The notes beneath the pieces were generated by a model. It was given only the letters and a program-made list of their open reading frames with translations. It ran no database searches and was not told the origin of the DNA. The translations under genes and the position numbers were made by a program. This document shows positions 56,327-64,000 of a stretch of 64,000 nt of DNA, in pieces. Every line of letters starts with the position of its first letter. Positions within the stretch are counted from its first letter, which is position 1. Source of the DNA: Streptomyces klenkii (GTDB lineage: Bacteria > Actinomycetota > Actinomycetes > Streptomycetales > Streptomycetaceae); the NCBI RefSeq assembly GCF_003626645.1, contig NZ_RBAM01000014.1:1-64000 (forward strand). Direction: 5' to 3'.

Positions 56327-57211
56327 TCAGCCCACGCTGAACGTCCCGCCCGGCGGCTCCGGCGAGCCCACGGCCTCCGCGTCGTGCACCGGCCCGGCCC
56401 CGGCGGCGAACCGCTCCAGGGCCGGGCCGTGCTCGACCCGGGCCGGGAACGCGTCCGCGGCCGCGCGCCGGGCCAGCGCCGCGACCGGGAGCTCGGTGTG
56501 CGAGGCGACGAGGATCGCGTTGCCGAAGCGCCGCCCGCGCAGCACCTGCGGCTCCGCGATCAGGCACACGTGCGCGAAGACCTCCGCGAACGTGGCCACC
56601 TGCGAGCGGAGGAAGGCGAAGGGCGCGCCGTCGGCGAGGTTCGCGGCGTAGCGGCCCCGGGGCCGCAGCACCCGGGCGGCGGCCCGCGCGTACTCCAGCG
56701 AGGTCAGGTGGGCCGGGACCCGGGAGCCGCCGAAGACGTCCGCGACGATCACGTCGGCGGAGGCGCCGGGCGCGGCCTCCAGTTCGCTGCGCGCGTCACC
56801 GGCGATCACCTCGACGCCGGAGCCGTGCCGCAGCGGCAGGTGCTCGGCGACCAGCTCGAGCAGCCCGCGGTCCGCCTCGACGACGCGCTGCCGGGAGCCC
56901 GGGCGGGTCGCGGCGACGTAGCGGGGCAGGGTGAGCGCCCCGCCGCCGAGGTGCAGCACGTCGAGCGGGCGGTTCGGCTCGGCGGCGGCGTCGAGGACGT
57001 GGGCGATCCGCCGGGCGTACTCGAACTCGAGGTGGGTGGGGTCGTCCAGGTCGACGTACGACTGGGGCGAGCCCTCCACCGTGAGCAGCCAGGCCCGCGG
57101 CCTGTCCACGTCGGGCAGCAGCTTGGCGGTGCCCCCGTCCACGTCCCGCATCACGGGTATCGGCTCTGCCGGTTCGTTCACGCCTGGTTCGTTCAGGCCT
57201 GCTTCGTTCAC
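56327..57211 (-). CDS. Spermidine synthase-like methyltransferase-fold protein
   Basis: A 294-residue SpeE-like protein. Characteristic segments are SPQSYVDLDDPTHLEFEYAR, the nucleotide-type motif DVLHLGGGALTLPRYVAATR, VVEADRGLLELVAEHLPL, GDARSELEA and VIVADVFGGSRVPAHLTS. Stand-alone members lacking the full polyamine site are common in Streptomyces and are annotated as fused-type spermidine synthase; aminopropyl transfer is not certain. The N-terminus is built from a 15-bp repeat (NEAGLNEPGVNEP), so GTG 57211, GTG 57181 and the later ATG of MRDVDGG are all possible starts. Confidence 0.88.
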   Translation of the reverse strand: MNEAGLNEPGVNEPAEPIPVMRDVDGGTAKLLPDVDRPRAWLLTVEGSPQSYVDLDDPTHLEFEYARRIAHVLDAAAEPNRPLDVLHLGGGALTLPRYVAATRPGSRQRVVEADRGLLELVAEHLPLRHGSGVEVIAGDARSELEAAPGASADVIVADVFGGSRVPAHLTSLEYARAAARVLRPRGRYAANLADGAPFAFLRSQVATFAEVFAHVCLIAEPQVLRGRRFGNAILVASHTELPVAALARRAAADAFPARVEHGPALERFAAGAGPVHDAEAVGSPEPPGGTFSVG

Positions 57212-57227
57212 TCCCCCATTGTGGCGT

Positions 57228-58421
57228 TCAGGGGTGCGGTGCGGAGACCGTCCCGGTGCCGATGGTGCGGCCTCCTTCGCGGACGACGAAGGCGAGGCCG
57301 GGTTCGAGCGGCACCTCCCGGTCGAGGGCGACGGCCGCCGTGACGGTCTCGCCGGGGAGCGCGACGCCGGGCCCGCCGAGGTGCACAGTGCCGGGGACGC
57401 CGGCCGTACGGATGTGGAACTGCGGGCGGTAGCCGGAGAACACGGGGGTGTGCCGGCCGCCCTCCTCCACGCCGAGCAGGCGTATGCCGGCGGCGAAGCG
57501 GCGGCGCGGCACGACGCTGCCGGGCGCGGCGAGGGTGTCGCCGCGGCGCGCCTCGTGGCGGTGGAGCCCGCGCAGCAGCAGGGCGACGCGGTCGCCCGCC
57601 TGCGCGGCGCCGAGCGGCCGGCCGAAGCTCTCCAGGCCGGTGACGAGGGTGTCACGGGGGCCCTCGGGCCCCAGGAGTTCGACGCGGTCGTCGAGCAGGA
57701 CGGTGCCGCGCTCGACGACGCCGGTGACGGCGGTGCCGCTCCGGGCGAGGGTGAGGACCTTGTCCACAGAGAGCAGGAACGGCGCGTCCGCGTAGCGCAG
57801 GGGCGTCGGTACGTAGGTGTCGACGGCGTCGAGCAGCGCCTCGATCGCGGCGGTCCAGCGCGGGTCGCCGCCGAGGGCGCGCAGGCCCGAGACGCGGACG
57901 ACCGCGGTGTGCTCGCCGTCGTAGCCGTGGGCGGTGAGCAGGGCGCGCACGTCGCGCTCGGCGAGGTCGGTGCGTTCCGGGTCGCTCGCGTCGGCCTTGG
58001 TGAGCGCGACGACGAGGTGGCGCACGCCCGTGCTGCGGGCGAGCAGCAGGTGCCCGGCGGTCTGTGCGGCGGGCCCGTCGGTGGCGGAGACGGCGAGGAC
58101 GGCGCCGTCGATCCGTGCCGTGCCGGCGAGCAGGTTGCCGGTGAAGCGGGGGTCGCCGGGTGTGTCGGTGTGGGCGTAGTGGCGGGTGTCGGTCTCGTAG
58201 GCGACGTGGGCGCAGGTGACGGTGCGGGCCCGCCCGGCCCGCACGGCGTCCTCCGGGGCGCGGTCGAGGCGGGCGGGCGGGACGAAGACGGCCCGGCCGC
58301 GGCCGGCGAGGAGCTTGGTGACGGCGGCGGTGAGGGTGGTCTTGCCGTGGCCCGAGTGACCGAGGATTCCGATGTTGAGGTGCGGTTTGTGGCGCGGAAG
58401 GCCTGATAGTGGCCGGTGCAT
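57228..58421 (-). CDS. Divergent EF-Tu paralogue
   Basis: A 397-residue translational GTPase with full EF-Tu architecture. Compared with real EF-Tu, G1 is GHSGHGKTT (residues 21-29; usual GHVDHGKTT). G3 is DTPGDPRF (86-93), where the catalytic His of PGH is Asp90. G4 is TKAD (141-144) instead of NKxD, and G5 is SGL. Domains 2 and 3 follow (GTAVTGVVERGTVLLDDRVE; GSVVPRRRFAAGIRLL; TVSAPHP end). Some streptomycetes carry a third EF-Tu (tuf3), but this copy is far more diverged. GTP binding may persist with weak or altered hydrolysis. The start is ATG 58421. It diverges from the VTT gene. Confidence 0.88.
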   Translation of the reverse strand: MHRPLSGLPRHKPHLNIGILGHSGHGKTTLTAAVTKLLAGRGRAVFVPPARLDRAPEDAVRAGRARTVTCAHVAYETDTRHYAHTDTPGDPRFTGNLLAGTARIDGAVLAVSATDGPAAQTAGHLLLARSTGVRHLVVALTKADASDPERTDLAERDVRALLTAHGYDGEHTAVVRVSGLRALGGDPRWTAAIEALLDAVDTYVPTPLRYADAPFLLSVDKVLTLARSGTAVTGVVERGTVLLDDRVELLGPEGPRDTLVTGLESFGRPLGAAQAGDRVALLLRGLHRHEARRGDTLAAPGSVVPRRRFAAGIRLLGVEEGGRHTPVFSGYRPQFHIRTAGVPGTVHLGGPGVALPGETVTAAVALDREVPLEPGLAFVVREGGRTIGTGTVSAPHP

Positions 58422-58601
58422 GCGGTCGATGCTCGCGCACGGGGTGCGGGGCGTCGAACGGTTTTCGCAGGCCGCGGGCCGCCACGCGGAAGGGGCGCGG
58501 GGACGGCATTCGGGTGAACGTACACGGAAGGAGCGTTCCGCCCCCGCCCCGTCTTTCCGGGATGACGACCGCTTTATATCCCTGTCGGTTAGGCTCCAGC
58601 G

Positions 58602-59348
58602 ATGCCCGATCCCGCCGCGCCCTCCCCCGGCCCCGCCGCGCCCCGCCCCGGCGCCGGCACCTGCCCCGGTCCCGCCGAGCGCCGCCCGCGCGCCCGGCCG
58701 TCCGCGTGGTTCCGCTTGGGCCTGCTCGTGGCGCTGCTGGCCGCCGCCGCGGCCACGGTGCTCGCCCTGCACCCGGAGCGGCTGCTCACCTCGGACTGGC
58801 CGCAGCTGTCGGGCGGCGCGGCCCTTGTGCTGTTCTCCGCGGCGTACGGGGTGTGCACGGCGGCGTTCGTGCCGCGGCCGATCCTCAACATCGCGGCCGG
58901 CGCGCTGTTCGGCGCCCCCGCGGGGACGGCGGCGGCCGTGGTGGGCACGGTGCTGGGCTCGGCCGCGTCGTTCGGGCTGGGCAGGCTGCTGGGGCAGGAC
59001 GCGCTGCGGCCGCTGCTGCGCGGGAAGTGGCTGCGGGCGGCGGACCGGCAGCTGAGCCGGCACGCCTTCCGTTCGATGATGGCCGTCCGGCTCTTCCCGG
59101 GCGTGCCCTTCGCCGCCGCGAACTACTGCGCCGCCGTGTCGCGGATGCGGTGGACGCCGTTCCTGCTGGCGACCGCGCTGGGGAGCGCGCCCGCCACCGC
59201 CGCCTACGTGATCGCCGGCAGCCACGCCACGGCGCCGACGTCGCCCGCGTTCCTCGGGGCGACGGCGTTCATCGCGGTGACCGGGCTGGCGGCGGTGATC
59301 GTGGCCTGGCGCAAGAAGGGCCCGGCGCGGCGGCTTTCGCGTCCGTAG
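58602..59348 (+). CDS. TVP38/TMEM64-type VTT-domain membrane protein
   Basis: A 248-residue membrane protein. The first 35 residues are a Pro/Ala/Arg-rich cytoplasmic tail. The VTT domain is recognised from LNIAAGALFGAPAGTAAAVV, the GSAASFGLGRLLG helix, and FRSMMAVRLFPGVPFAAANY with the conserved Arg-x-Phe-Pro-x-x-P turn. TVP38 relatives are thought to be lipid scramblases or ion-coupled transporters. The divergent 180-bp region to the EF-Tu-like gene includes the A/T-rich TTTATATCCCTG tract suited to a promoter. Confidence 0.9.
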   Translation: MPDPAAPSPGPAAPRPGAGTCPGPAERRPRARPSAWFRLGLLVALLAAAAATVLALHPERLLTSDWPQLSGGAALVLFSAAYGVCTAAFVPRPILNIAAGALFGAPAGTAAAVVGTVLGSAASFGLGRLLGQDALRPLLRGKWLRAADRQLSRHAFRSMMAVRLFPGVPFAAANYCAAVSRMRWTPFLLATALGSAPATAAYVIAGSHATAPTSPAFLGATAFIAVTGLAAVIVAWRKKGPARRLSRP

Positions 59349-59519
59349 CGTCGCAGCCGACGGCGGAAAGGCGACCCGGTCCGGGACGGGACAGGCCTGA
59401 CGCACCGTCCGCTACCCGGGCTTAAGGAGCGGTTCACCCGGACGACGCCGGGGTGCCTTTCCTCCTGTGCATGATCGGGCGGCCGGTGCCGCAGCGCCGG
59501 CGCGGCTGCGACGACTTGG

Positions 59520-60425
59520 ATGGCACAGGCCCACATGTCTTGGTTCGAATCGTTCGTCCTCGGGCTCGCCCAGGGACTGACCGAGTTCCTCCCCGTCTCC
59601 TCCAGCGCGCACCTGCGGCTGACGGCCGCGTTCGCGCACTGGCAGGACCCGGGCGCGGCGTTCACCGCGGTCACCCAGATCGGCACCGAGGCCGCCGTCC
59701 TCATCTACTTCCGCAAGGACATCGCCCGAATAGTCACGGCCTGGTTCCGGTCGCTGTACGACCGCGGGACGCGGCACGACGCCGACGCCCGGACGGGCTG
59801 GCTGGTCATCGTGGGCTCGATCCCGATCGGGGTGCTCGGGCTGCTGCTCAAGGACGCGATCGAGGGGCCGTTCCGCGACCTGCGGCTGATCGCCACGACG
59901 CTCGTCGTGATGGGCGTCGTGCTCGGGTACGCGGACCGGCTGGCGGCGCGCGACGAGCGCGGCGGGCGGCACCGCGCCGCGAAGCAGCGCAAGGAGCTGC
60001 GGGACCTGACGGTACGGGACGGGCTCGTCTTCGGCCTCTGCCAGGCCATGGCACTGGTCCCCGGCGTGTCCCGGTCGGGCGCGACGATCAGCGGCGGCCT
60101 GTTCATCGGCTACACGCGGGAGAGCGCGGCCCGCTACTCCTTCCTGCTCGCCGTCCCCGCCGTGCTCGCCTCGGGCGTCTTCGAGCTCAAGGACGCGGGA
60201 GACTCCGGGAATGCGGCCGGGGGGCACACGGCGTGGGGGCCGACGCTGTTCGCCACGGCCATCGCCTTCGTGGTGGGTTATGCCGTCATCGCCTGGTTCA
60301 TGCGCTTCATCTCCAGCAAGAGCTTCATGCCGTTCGTCGTCTACCGCATCCTGCTCGGGCTGCTGCTGTTCGCGCTGGTGGCGGCCGGGGTGCTGAGCCC
60401 GCACGCGGCCGGGGACGTGAGCTGA
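59520..60425 (+). CDS. uppP: Undecaprenyl-diphosphate phosphatase
   Basis: A 301-residue membrane phosphatase of the BacA/UppP family. Both signature motifs are present: GLAQGLTEFLPVSSSAH (near residue 15) and PGVSRSGATISGG (near 180), which form the active site. The enzyme converts undecaprenyl diphosphate to the monophosphate carrier needed for peptidoglycan and wall polymer synthesis, and can confer bacitracin resistance. ATG 59520 and ATG 59535 (MSWFESFVLGLAQG) are both possible; the second is closer to most homologues. It is probably monocistronic. Confidence 0.95.
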   Translation: MAQAHMSWFESFVLGLAQGLTEFLPVSSSAHLRLTAAFAHWQDPGAAFTAVTQIGTEAAVLIYFRKDIARIVTAWFRSLYDRGTRHDADARTGWLVIVGSIPIGVLGLLLKDAIEGPFRDLRLIATTLVVMGVVLGYADRLAARDERGGRHRAAKQRKELRDLTVRDGLVFGLCQAMALVPGVSRSGATISGGLFIGYTRESAARYSFLLAVPAVLASGVFELKDAGDSGNAAGGHTAWGPTLFATAIAFVVGYAVIAWFMRFISSKSFMPFVVYRILLGLLLFALVAAGVLSPHAAGDVS

Positions 60426-60620
60426 CAAGCGGGCGGGGGCCCCACAAGTCCGGCTCGTACCGTTTCAGGGGGCCTTAGTGGGATGAGGTCCCCCACGGCA
60501 ATACCGGGAAGGTAGCGGGCTGGTCACGATTGATGCAGATCGGCGCTTGAGGGATTGTTACCGAGGGTACGGTTCCCCGGTCCGTTCGTACCTCACGTAA
60601 CCCGAACCTCCGGGGGATGC

Positions 60621-61217
60621 ATGCGCACCACTGCCGTCACCGTCACCGCCCTCAGCCTCGCCGCGGCCCTGTCGCTCGCCGCGTGCAGCAGCGAGACCAA
60701 GGCCGAGACCGTGAAGTCAGCCGGCTCATCACCCTCGGCCGCGCCCGCCGGGCCGTCGGCGGAGCCCCTGGCGATGGGCAAGGGCACGGAGACCGTCGGA
60801 GCGGGCGGCGGCGGCAAGCTCGATATCATGCCCGTCAGCGTCGTCTACGCGGCCAAGACCGCGACCGACAAGCCCTCGCACGGCCTGTACGCGGTGATCG
60901 CCGTACAGGAGCGCCCCATGACGGAGGTGGCCGCCGCGGAGACCACGCCGACCGAGAAGGGCGGCTGGCAGTGGATAGCCGAGGACGGCCAGGCCGTCAG
61001 CAGCGAGCCGAACATCTTCCTGCCGGGCCTCGACGCGGGCGGCCCCATCCGGGCCGGCGCCACCCAGCTGCGGGCGCGCACCTTCGACATCAGCAGCGCG
61101 CAGCGCGGCGGCACCCTCACCTACACGGACGGCGAGGGCAAGACCTTCCGCTGGCAGATCCCGGCCCAGGACTCCGGGCCGCAGGTGACGAAGGTGAAGA
61201 AGGCCCTGGGGAGCTGA
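60621..61217 (+). CDS. Putative lipoprotein of unknown function
   Basis: A 198-residue exported protein. The lipoprotein signal ends LAAALSLAAC (Cys22), followed by a Ser/Ala/Pro spacer. The body has beta-strand features: VSVVYAAKTATDKPSHGLYA, VIAVQERPMTEVAAAETT, GWQWIAEDGQAVSSE and a final TYTDGEGKTFRWQIP. I recognise no family; the pattern resembles DUF4352/Ig-like lipoproteins of actinobacteria. ATG 60621 has GGGGGA at 60612-60616. The next gene codes for another small lipoprotein of similar design, 49 bp on. Confidence 0.8.
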   Translation: MRTTAVTVTALSLAAALSLAACSSETKAETVKSAGSSPSAAPAGPSAEPLAMGKGTETVGAGGGGKLDIMPVSVVYAAKTATDKPSHGLYAVIAVQERPMTEVAAAETTPTEKGGWQWIAEDGQAVSSEPNIFLPGLDAGGPIRAGATQLRARTFDISSAQRGGTLTYTDGEGKTFRWQIPAQDSGPQVTKVKKALGS

Positions 61218-61266
61218 CACCGGCGCTCCGGATGCGCGGCGCCGCGGCTCGGCGCAGGCTGTGCAC

Positions 61267-61821
61267 ATGGGCACGAGACTGCCGCTGCGGGCGGCCGTGG
61301 CCTTCGCGGCCGCGGCCGCCGTGGTGACGGCGGGTGCGGCCTGCGGGGGCTCCTCCGGCAAGGCCGGCACCACGATCACGCTCTCGGGCGGCCCGTCGGC
61401 CTCCCCGCAGTCCCGCACGGCCTCCTTCGGGGACACCTACGCGTACCGCGACGGCCTGAAGGTGACGGTGACGCAGCCGGCGAAGTTCACGCCGAGCAGC
61501 ACCGCCCTCGGCCACGAGGCGGCCAACCAGCCCGTCAGGTTCACGGTCGCCCTCAGCAACGGCGGCAAGGACCCCCTCGACACGGCGGGCGTCCTCGTCA
61601 CCCTGGAGTCCGGCGCCAAGGCCGACCGGGCCCAGCAGGTCTTCGACAGCGCGAGCGGGGTCGGCACGCCGTTCACCGGGACCCTGGAGCCGAAGGCGTC
61701 GGGCAAGGCGACGTTCGCCTTCGACGTCCCGCCGGGCGGCCTCGGCCGGCTGAACGTCGCCGTACGGCCGGGCTTCGGCCAGGAACGCGAAACGGTCCAC
61801 TGGACCGGTCCCGCCCGCTGA
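61267..61821 (+). CDS. Putative lipoprotein, DUF4352-like
   Basis: A 184-residue exported protein. The signal runs from RLPLRAAVAFAAAAAVVTAG to Cys in AACGG. After a spacer, the domain reads SFGDTYAYRDGLKVTVTQPA, NQPVRFTVALSNGGKDPLD, LVTLESGAKADRAQQVFD and ASGKATFAFDVPPGGLGRLN. This matches the DUF4352-type immunoglobulin-like fold of many Gram-positive lipoproteins, whose roles are not known. A GTG at 61261, two codons upstream, is an equal start. It probably shares a transcript with the lipoprotein before it. Confidence 0.8.
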   Translation: MGTRLPLRAAVAFAAAAAVVTAGAACGGSSGKAGTTITLSGGPSASPQSRTASFGDTYAYRDGLKVTVTQPAKFTPSSTALGHEAANQPVRFTVALSNGGKDPLDTAGVLVTLESGAKADRAQQVFDSASGVGTPFTGTLEPKASGKATFAFDVPPGGLGRLNVAVRPGFGQERETVHWTGPAR

Positions 61822-61946
61822 CGCCGCCTCAAGCCGGCCCGGCCCCGGCGATCCACCCCGCCGCCACCCGGCGCGCCCGCGCGGCTAGGGTGGTGGCCGC
61901 GGCGCGTTCGCAAGGCCCGCCGCGAGGCACATGCTTGGGAGAAACC

Positions 61947-62375
61947 TTGATCGTCGTGGACGCCTCCGCCCTCGTCCTGGCCCTCGCCGACGACGGGCCG
62001 CGGGGCGAGAGCGCCCGCGCCGCGCTCGCGGCGGACGCCGACTGGGCCGCCCCGGAGCACATCCTGGTGGAGGTCATGCAGTCGCTGCGCGGCATATACC
62101 TGGCGGGGCAGGTCACCGCCGAGCGGGTCGCCGAAGTCGCCGGGCGCCTGCCGGGCCTGACACTGCGCAAGGTCCCCGTGGAGCCGCTCCTGGGCCGGAT
62201 GTGGCAGCTCAAGGACAACCTCACGCCCGACGACGCGGCCTACGTCGCCGTCGCCGAGGAGCTGGGCGCGACCCTCGTGACGGCCGACCTGCGGCTGCTG
62301 CGCGCCACCGGGCCGCGCTGCCCGATCCGGGGCATCACCGACACGGCCGGCACCGCCCGCACCGCCGCCCAGTAA
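61947..62375 (+). CDS. PIN-domain protein (VapC-like), apparently orphan
   Basis: A 142-residue PIN ribonuclease-like domain. The acidic residues of the family are visible: VVDASALV near the start (Asp), ILVEVMQSLR (Glu), TPDDAAYVAVAEEL (Asp) and TLVTADLRLL (Asp). VapC toxins cleave tRNA or rRNA and are usually preceded by a small antitoxin gene; only 125 bp separate this gene from the lipoprotein before it, and I see no antitoxin frame. The start is TTG 61947 with GGGAGA upstream. It might use an antitoxin elsewhere or have another RNA-processing role. Confidence 0.85.
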   Translation: MIVVDASALVLALADDGPRGESARAALAADADWAAPEHILVEVMQSLRGIYLAGQVTAERVAEVAGRLPGLTLRKVPVEPLLGRMWQLKDNLTPDDAAYVAVAEELGATLVTADLRLLRATGPRCPIRGITDTAGTARTAAQ

Positions 62376-62382
62376 GCGGGGC

Positions 62383-62432
62383 GCTCCGAAGGGGCGCGGG
62401 AAACTGCGCGACCAGCCACGACCCACCCGCAG
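62383..62432. repeat. Common Streptomyces intergenic repeat
   Basis: The stretch containing GGGGCGCGGGAAACTGCGCG followed by ACCAGCCACGA matches, from memory, a sequence found between genes in many Streptomyces genomes (GGGGCGCGGGGAACTGCGCG type). It lies in the convergent gap between the PIN and TerD-CAP genes and may help end transcription. Confidence 0.55.
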
Positions 62433-62460
62433 AGGGAGTGCCGCGCTTCCGGCGAAGCGC

Positions 62461-63816
62461 TCACGTGCCGAACAGCTGCGTCCAGTACGTGCCCGCGCTG
62501 CTGCCGGTGGCGTAGCCGATGCCGATGTACGCGAAGTCCGGTTTGAGGATGTTGGCGCGGTGGCCGGGGCTGTTCATCCAGCCCTGGACGACCTCCGCCG
62601 CGCTGCGCTGCCCGCAGGCGATGTTCTCGCCGATCCCCGGGTGCGGGGCTCCCGCGGCCCGCGCCCGGTCCCACGGCTCGCTCCCTTCGGGCGAGGTGTG
62701 GGCGTAGAAGTCGCGGGCGACCATGTCGTCGCTGTGGGCCTGCGCGGCGGCGGCCAGCCGGTGGTCTCCGGCCAGCGGGCGCAGCCCGGCCGCGGCACGC
62801 TCGGCGTTGGTGAGCGCGGTGACCTCGGCGGTCAGCCGGGCCAGGCCGCCGGGTGTCATGGGGGCGGCCCACAGAGCCGTCCAGTAGAGGTCACCGCCGG
62901 GGCCGCTGACGTGGGCCGCGGCGGCGTGGACGACGGCCGGGTCGCGGAAGGGCCGGGCGCGCTCGGGGTCCGCGAGGCAGTACGCCACGAACGCGGCGGG
63001 GGTGCGCGGCCCGGACACGAGGTGCTCGGCCACGGTCAGGCAGCGGTAGCCGGACGCGGCGACGCGGTGGTGGAGCGAGGTCCCGTCCGGGCCTTCGGCG
63101 GCGAGCCGGCCCTGCGCGGCCATGGCGGCGGCGTGCGCGCGGGCCGCGGCGACGAGCCGGTGGTCGGCGGTCACGGGCGGCAGCCCGGCCGGGGTCCTCT
63201 CCGCGTTCACGAGGGCGGTGAAGGCATCGGCGGCGCCCGGGCCCGCGTGGGGCGTGGCGTTCGCGTACGGCGCGCGGGCCGCCGGCACGGCCGCCACCGG
63301 CCCGGGTCGCGCGCCGGACGTCCCGGAGCCCGCGCCGTCGTCGGCCACGTCCACGCCGAAGTCCCTGGCCACGCCCGCGAGTCCGTCCGCGTACCCCTGT
63401 CCCAGGGCGCGTATCTTCCAGCCGGTGCCGCGCCGGTAGAGCTCGGCGAGCAGCAGCACGGTCTCCGGCCCGGGGCGCGGCGGCACGAACCGGGCCAGGA
63501 CTCCGCCGCCGCTTCCGGCGACGGTCAGGACGGGCACGGGCAGCGCCTCGAGCCGCGTGCCGGGGGTCGCGGGGCTCACGACGACGGTGACCCGCGCGGC
63601 GCCCGCGCGCAGGCCCCGCGGGTCGACCGTGACGGTGTCACCGGCGAGCCGGGCGCCGGGGACGGCCGGCTGGTTGTAGAAGACGAAGTCGGCGTCCCCG
63701 GCGACCTTTCCGTTCTCGCCGGTGACGATGACCGACAGGTCGAAGGGGCCGGGCACGCGGAGGGCGAGCGCGCCGTCGGGCAGAGTGACGTTGCCTCCGG
63801 CGACGAGGTCGTACAT
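62461..63816 (-). CDS. TerD-domain protein fused to two CAP/SCP domains
   Basis: A 451-residue fusion. Residues 1-165 are a TerD (tellurium/stress) domain: GNVTLPDG, VIVTGENGKVAGDADFVFYN, QPAVPG, then LLLAELYRRGTGWKIRALGQ and GYADGLAGVARDFGVDV. Residues about 200-320 are a CAP-like domain that has lost the usual active residues (FTALVNAERTPAGLPPV). Residues about 330-451 are a normal bacterial CAP/SCP domain with DFYAHTSPEG, GENIACGQ and MNSPGHRANILKP. No signal peptide is present, though CAP domains are normally secreted. TerD domains bind calcium. The combined role is unknown. Confidence 0.9.
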   Translation of the reverse strand: MYDLVAGGNVTLPDGALALRVPGPFDLSVIVTGENGKVAGDADFVFYNQPAVPGARLAGDTVTVDPRGLRAGAARVTVVVSPATPGTRLEALPVPVLTVAGSGGGVLARFVPPRPGPETVLLLAELYRRGTGWKIRALGQGYADGLAGVARDFGVDVADDGAGSGTSGARPGPVAAVPAARAPYANATPHAGPGAADAFTALVNAERTPAGLPPVTADHRLVAAARAHAAAMAAQGRLAAEGPDGTSLHHRVAASGYRCLTVAEHLVSGPRTPAAFVAYCLADPERARPFRDPAVVHAAAAHVSGPGGDLYWTALWAAPMTPGGLARLTAEVTALTNAERAAAGLRPLAGDHRLAAAAQAHSDDMVARDFYAHTSPEGSEPWDRARAAGAPHPGIGENIACGQRSAAEVVQGWMNSPGHRANILKPDFAYIGIGYATGSSAGTYWTQLFGT

Positions 63817-63916
63817 GGCGGTTCCTCCGAACGCCGGCCGCGTTTCGGCCGGTGCCGGGGGAAACGTGCCGTACGTCCGGGAGGTTCCCGGGAGCCGAGC
63901 CCCGCCGGCGCCCCCT

Positions 63917-63940
63917 TGTCCTCAATCGCCGGACGGGCTC
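63917..63940. repeat. Short Streptomyces-type intergenic repeat
   Basis: GTCCTCAATCGCCGGACGGG and its flanks match, from memory, a short motif scattered downstream of genes in many Streptomyces genomes. It directly follows the stop of the minus-strand gene at the right edge. Confidence 0.45.
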
Positions 63941-64000
63941 TCACTTCTTGTCGCGGAACGCCTCCAGCAAGCGCTGCGCCGCCAGCCCCGCCGGCAGCGT
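63941..64000 (-). CDS. 3' end of a minus-strand gene cut by the window
   Basis: Twenty codons run in from the right edge and end at TGA (63943-63941), encoding TLPAGLAAQRLLEAFRDKK. It looks like the C-terminal helix of a real protein because the frame is open to the edge and a Streptomyces-type repeat follows the stop, but the family cannot be told from this fragment. Confidence 0.55.
   Translation of the reverse strand, partial: TLPAGLAAQRLLEAFRDKK

Overview
The window is high-GC actinobacterial chromosome and almost certainly Streptomyces. Support comes from the strong third-position G/C bias, GTG and TTG starts, XRE/DUF5753 and DUF6879 regulator genes, a Tat-exported PhoD-type phosphatase, an ECF41 sigma factor and several Streptomyces-type intergenic repeats. 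All identifications were made by reading motifs and comparing with remembered families; no search was run.

Layout. 0-10 kb: an SDR-like gene divergent from a TetR regulator, a large secreted lectin/pore-former-like protein, an SGNH hydrolase, an ATP-grasp-like protein, a glyoxalase, an alpha/beta hydrolase, an ECF41 sigma factor, an SDR and a GntR regulator. 10-18 kb: a ROK regulator, a two-component system divergent from an ABC exporter pair, and mug-purB. 18-34 kb: secreted nuclease and phosphatase, a disulfide reductase, an ACT-GNAT acetyltransferase, a DUF885 peptidase-like protein, a Fic-type toxin-antitoxin pair, a rhodanese, an Lrp regulator, sbcCD, a polysaccharide deacetylase, YigZ and a CoA-binding protein. 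34.3-38.6 kb: a visibly less GC-rich accessory island holding a stand-alone hemC coupled to a NUDIX fusion and a small Cys protein, plus an XRE/DUF6879 regulatory trio. It ends at a 23-bp fragment of a tRNA-Ser 3' end that looks like an old attachment site. 38.6-41.1 kb: an XRE-cupin regulator divergent from an EamA transporter, then a hexapeptide acyltransferase.

41.2-53.8 kb is the most interesting part: a compact biosynthetic cluster. Three genes with 4-bp stop/start overlaps encode an MFS exporter, a KS-AT-ACP polyketide synthase and a 2,485-residue NRPS read as aminotransferase, luciferase-like monooxygenase, C, A, PCP, C. A 76-residue LuxR-type regulator diverges from them. The AT reads as malonyl type and there is no KR. 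The simplest reading is that an acyl starter is extended to a beta-ketoacyl-ACP, transaminated to a beta-amino acid, hydroxylated and joined to one amino acid. That would give an alpha-hydroxy-beta-amino acyl peptide, the core of the aminopeptidase inhibitors bestatin, amastatin and microginin. No loading module and no thioesterase is present.

53.8-64 kb: a DedA protein, a thioesterase, a Pro-rich membrane protein, a spermidine-synthase-like protein, a divergent EF-Tu paralogue lacking the catalytic His, a VTT membrane protein, UppP, two lipoproteins, an orphan PIN protein and a TerD-CAP-CAP fusion. A gene on the minus strand is cut by the right edge.
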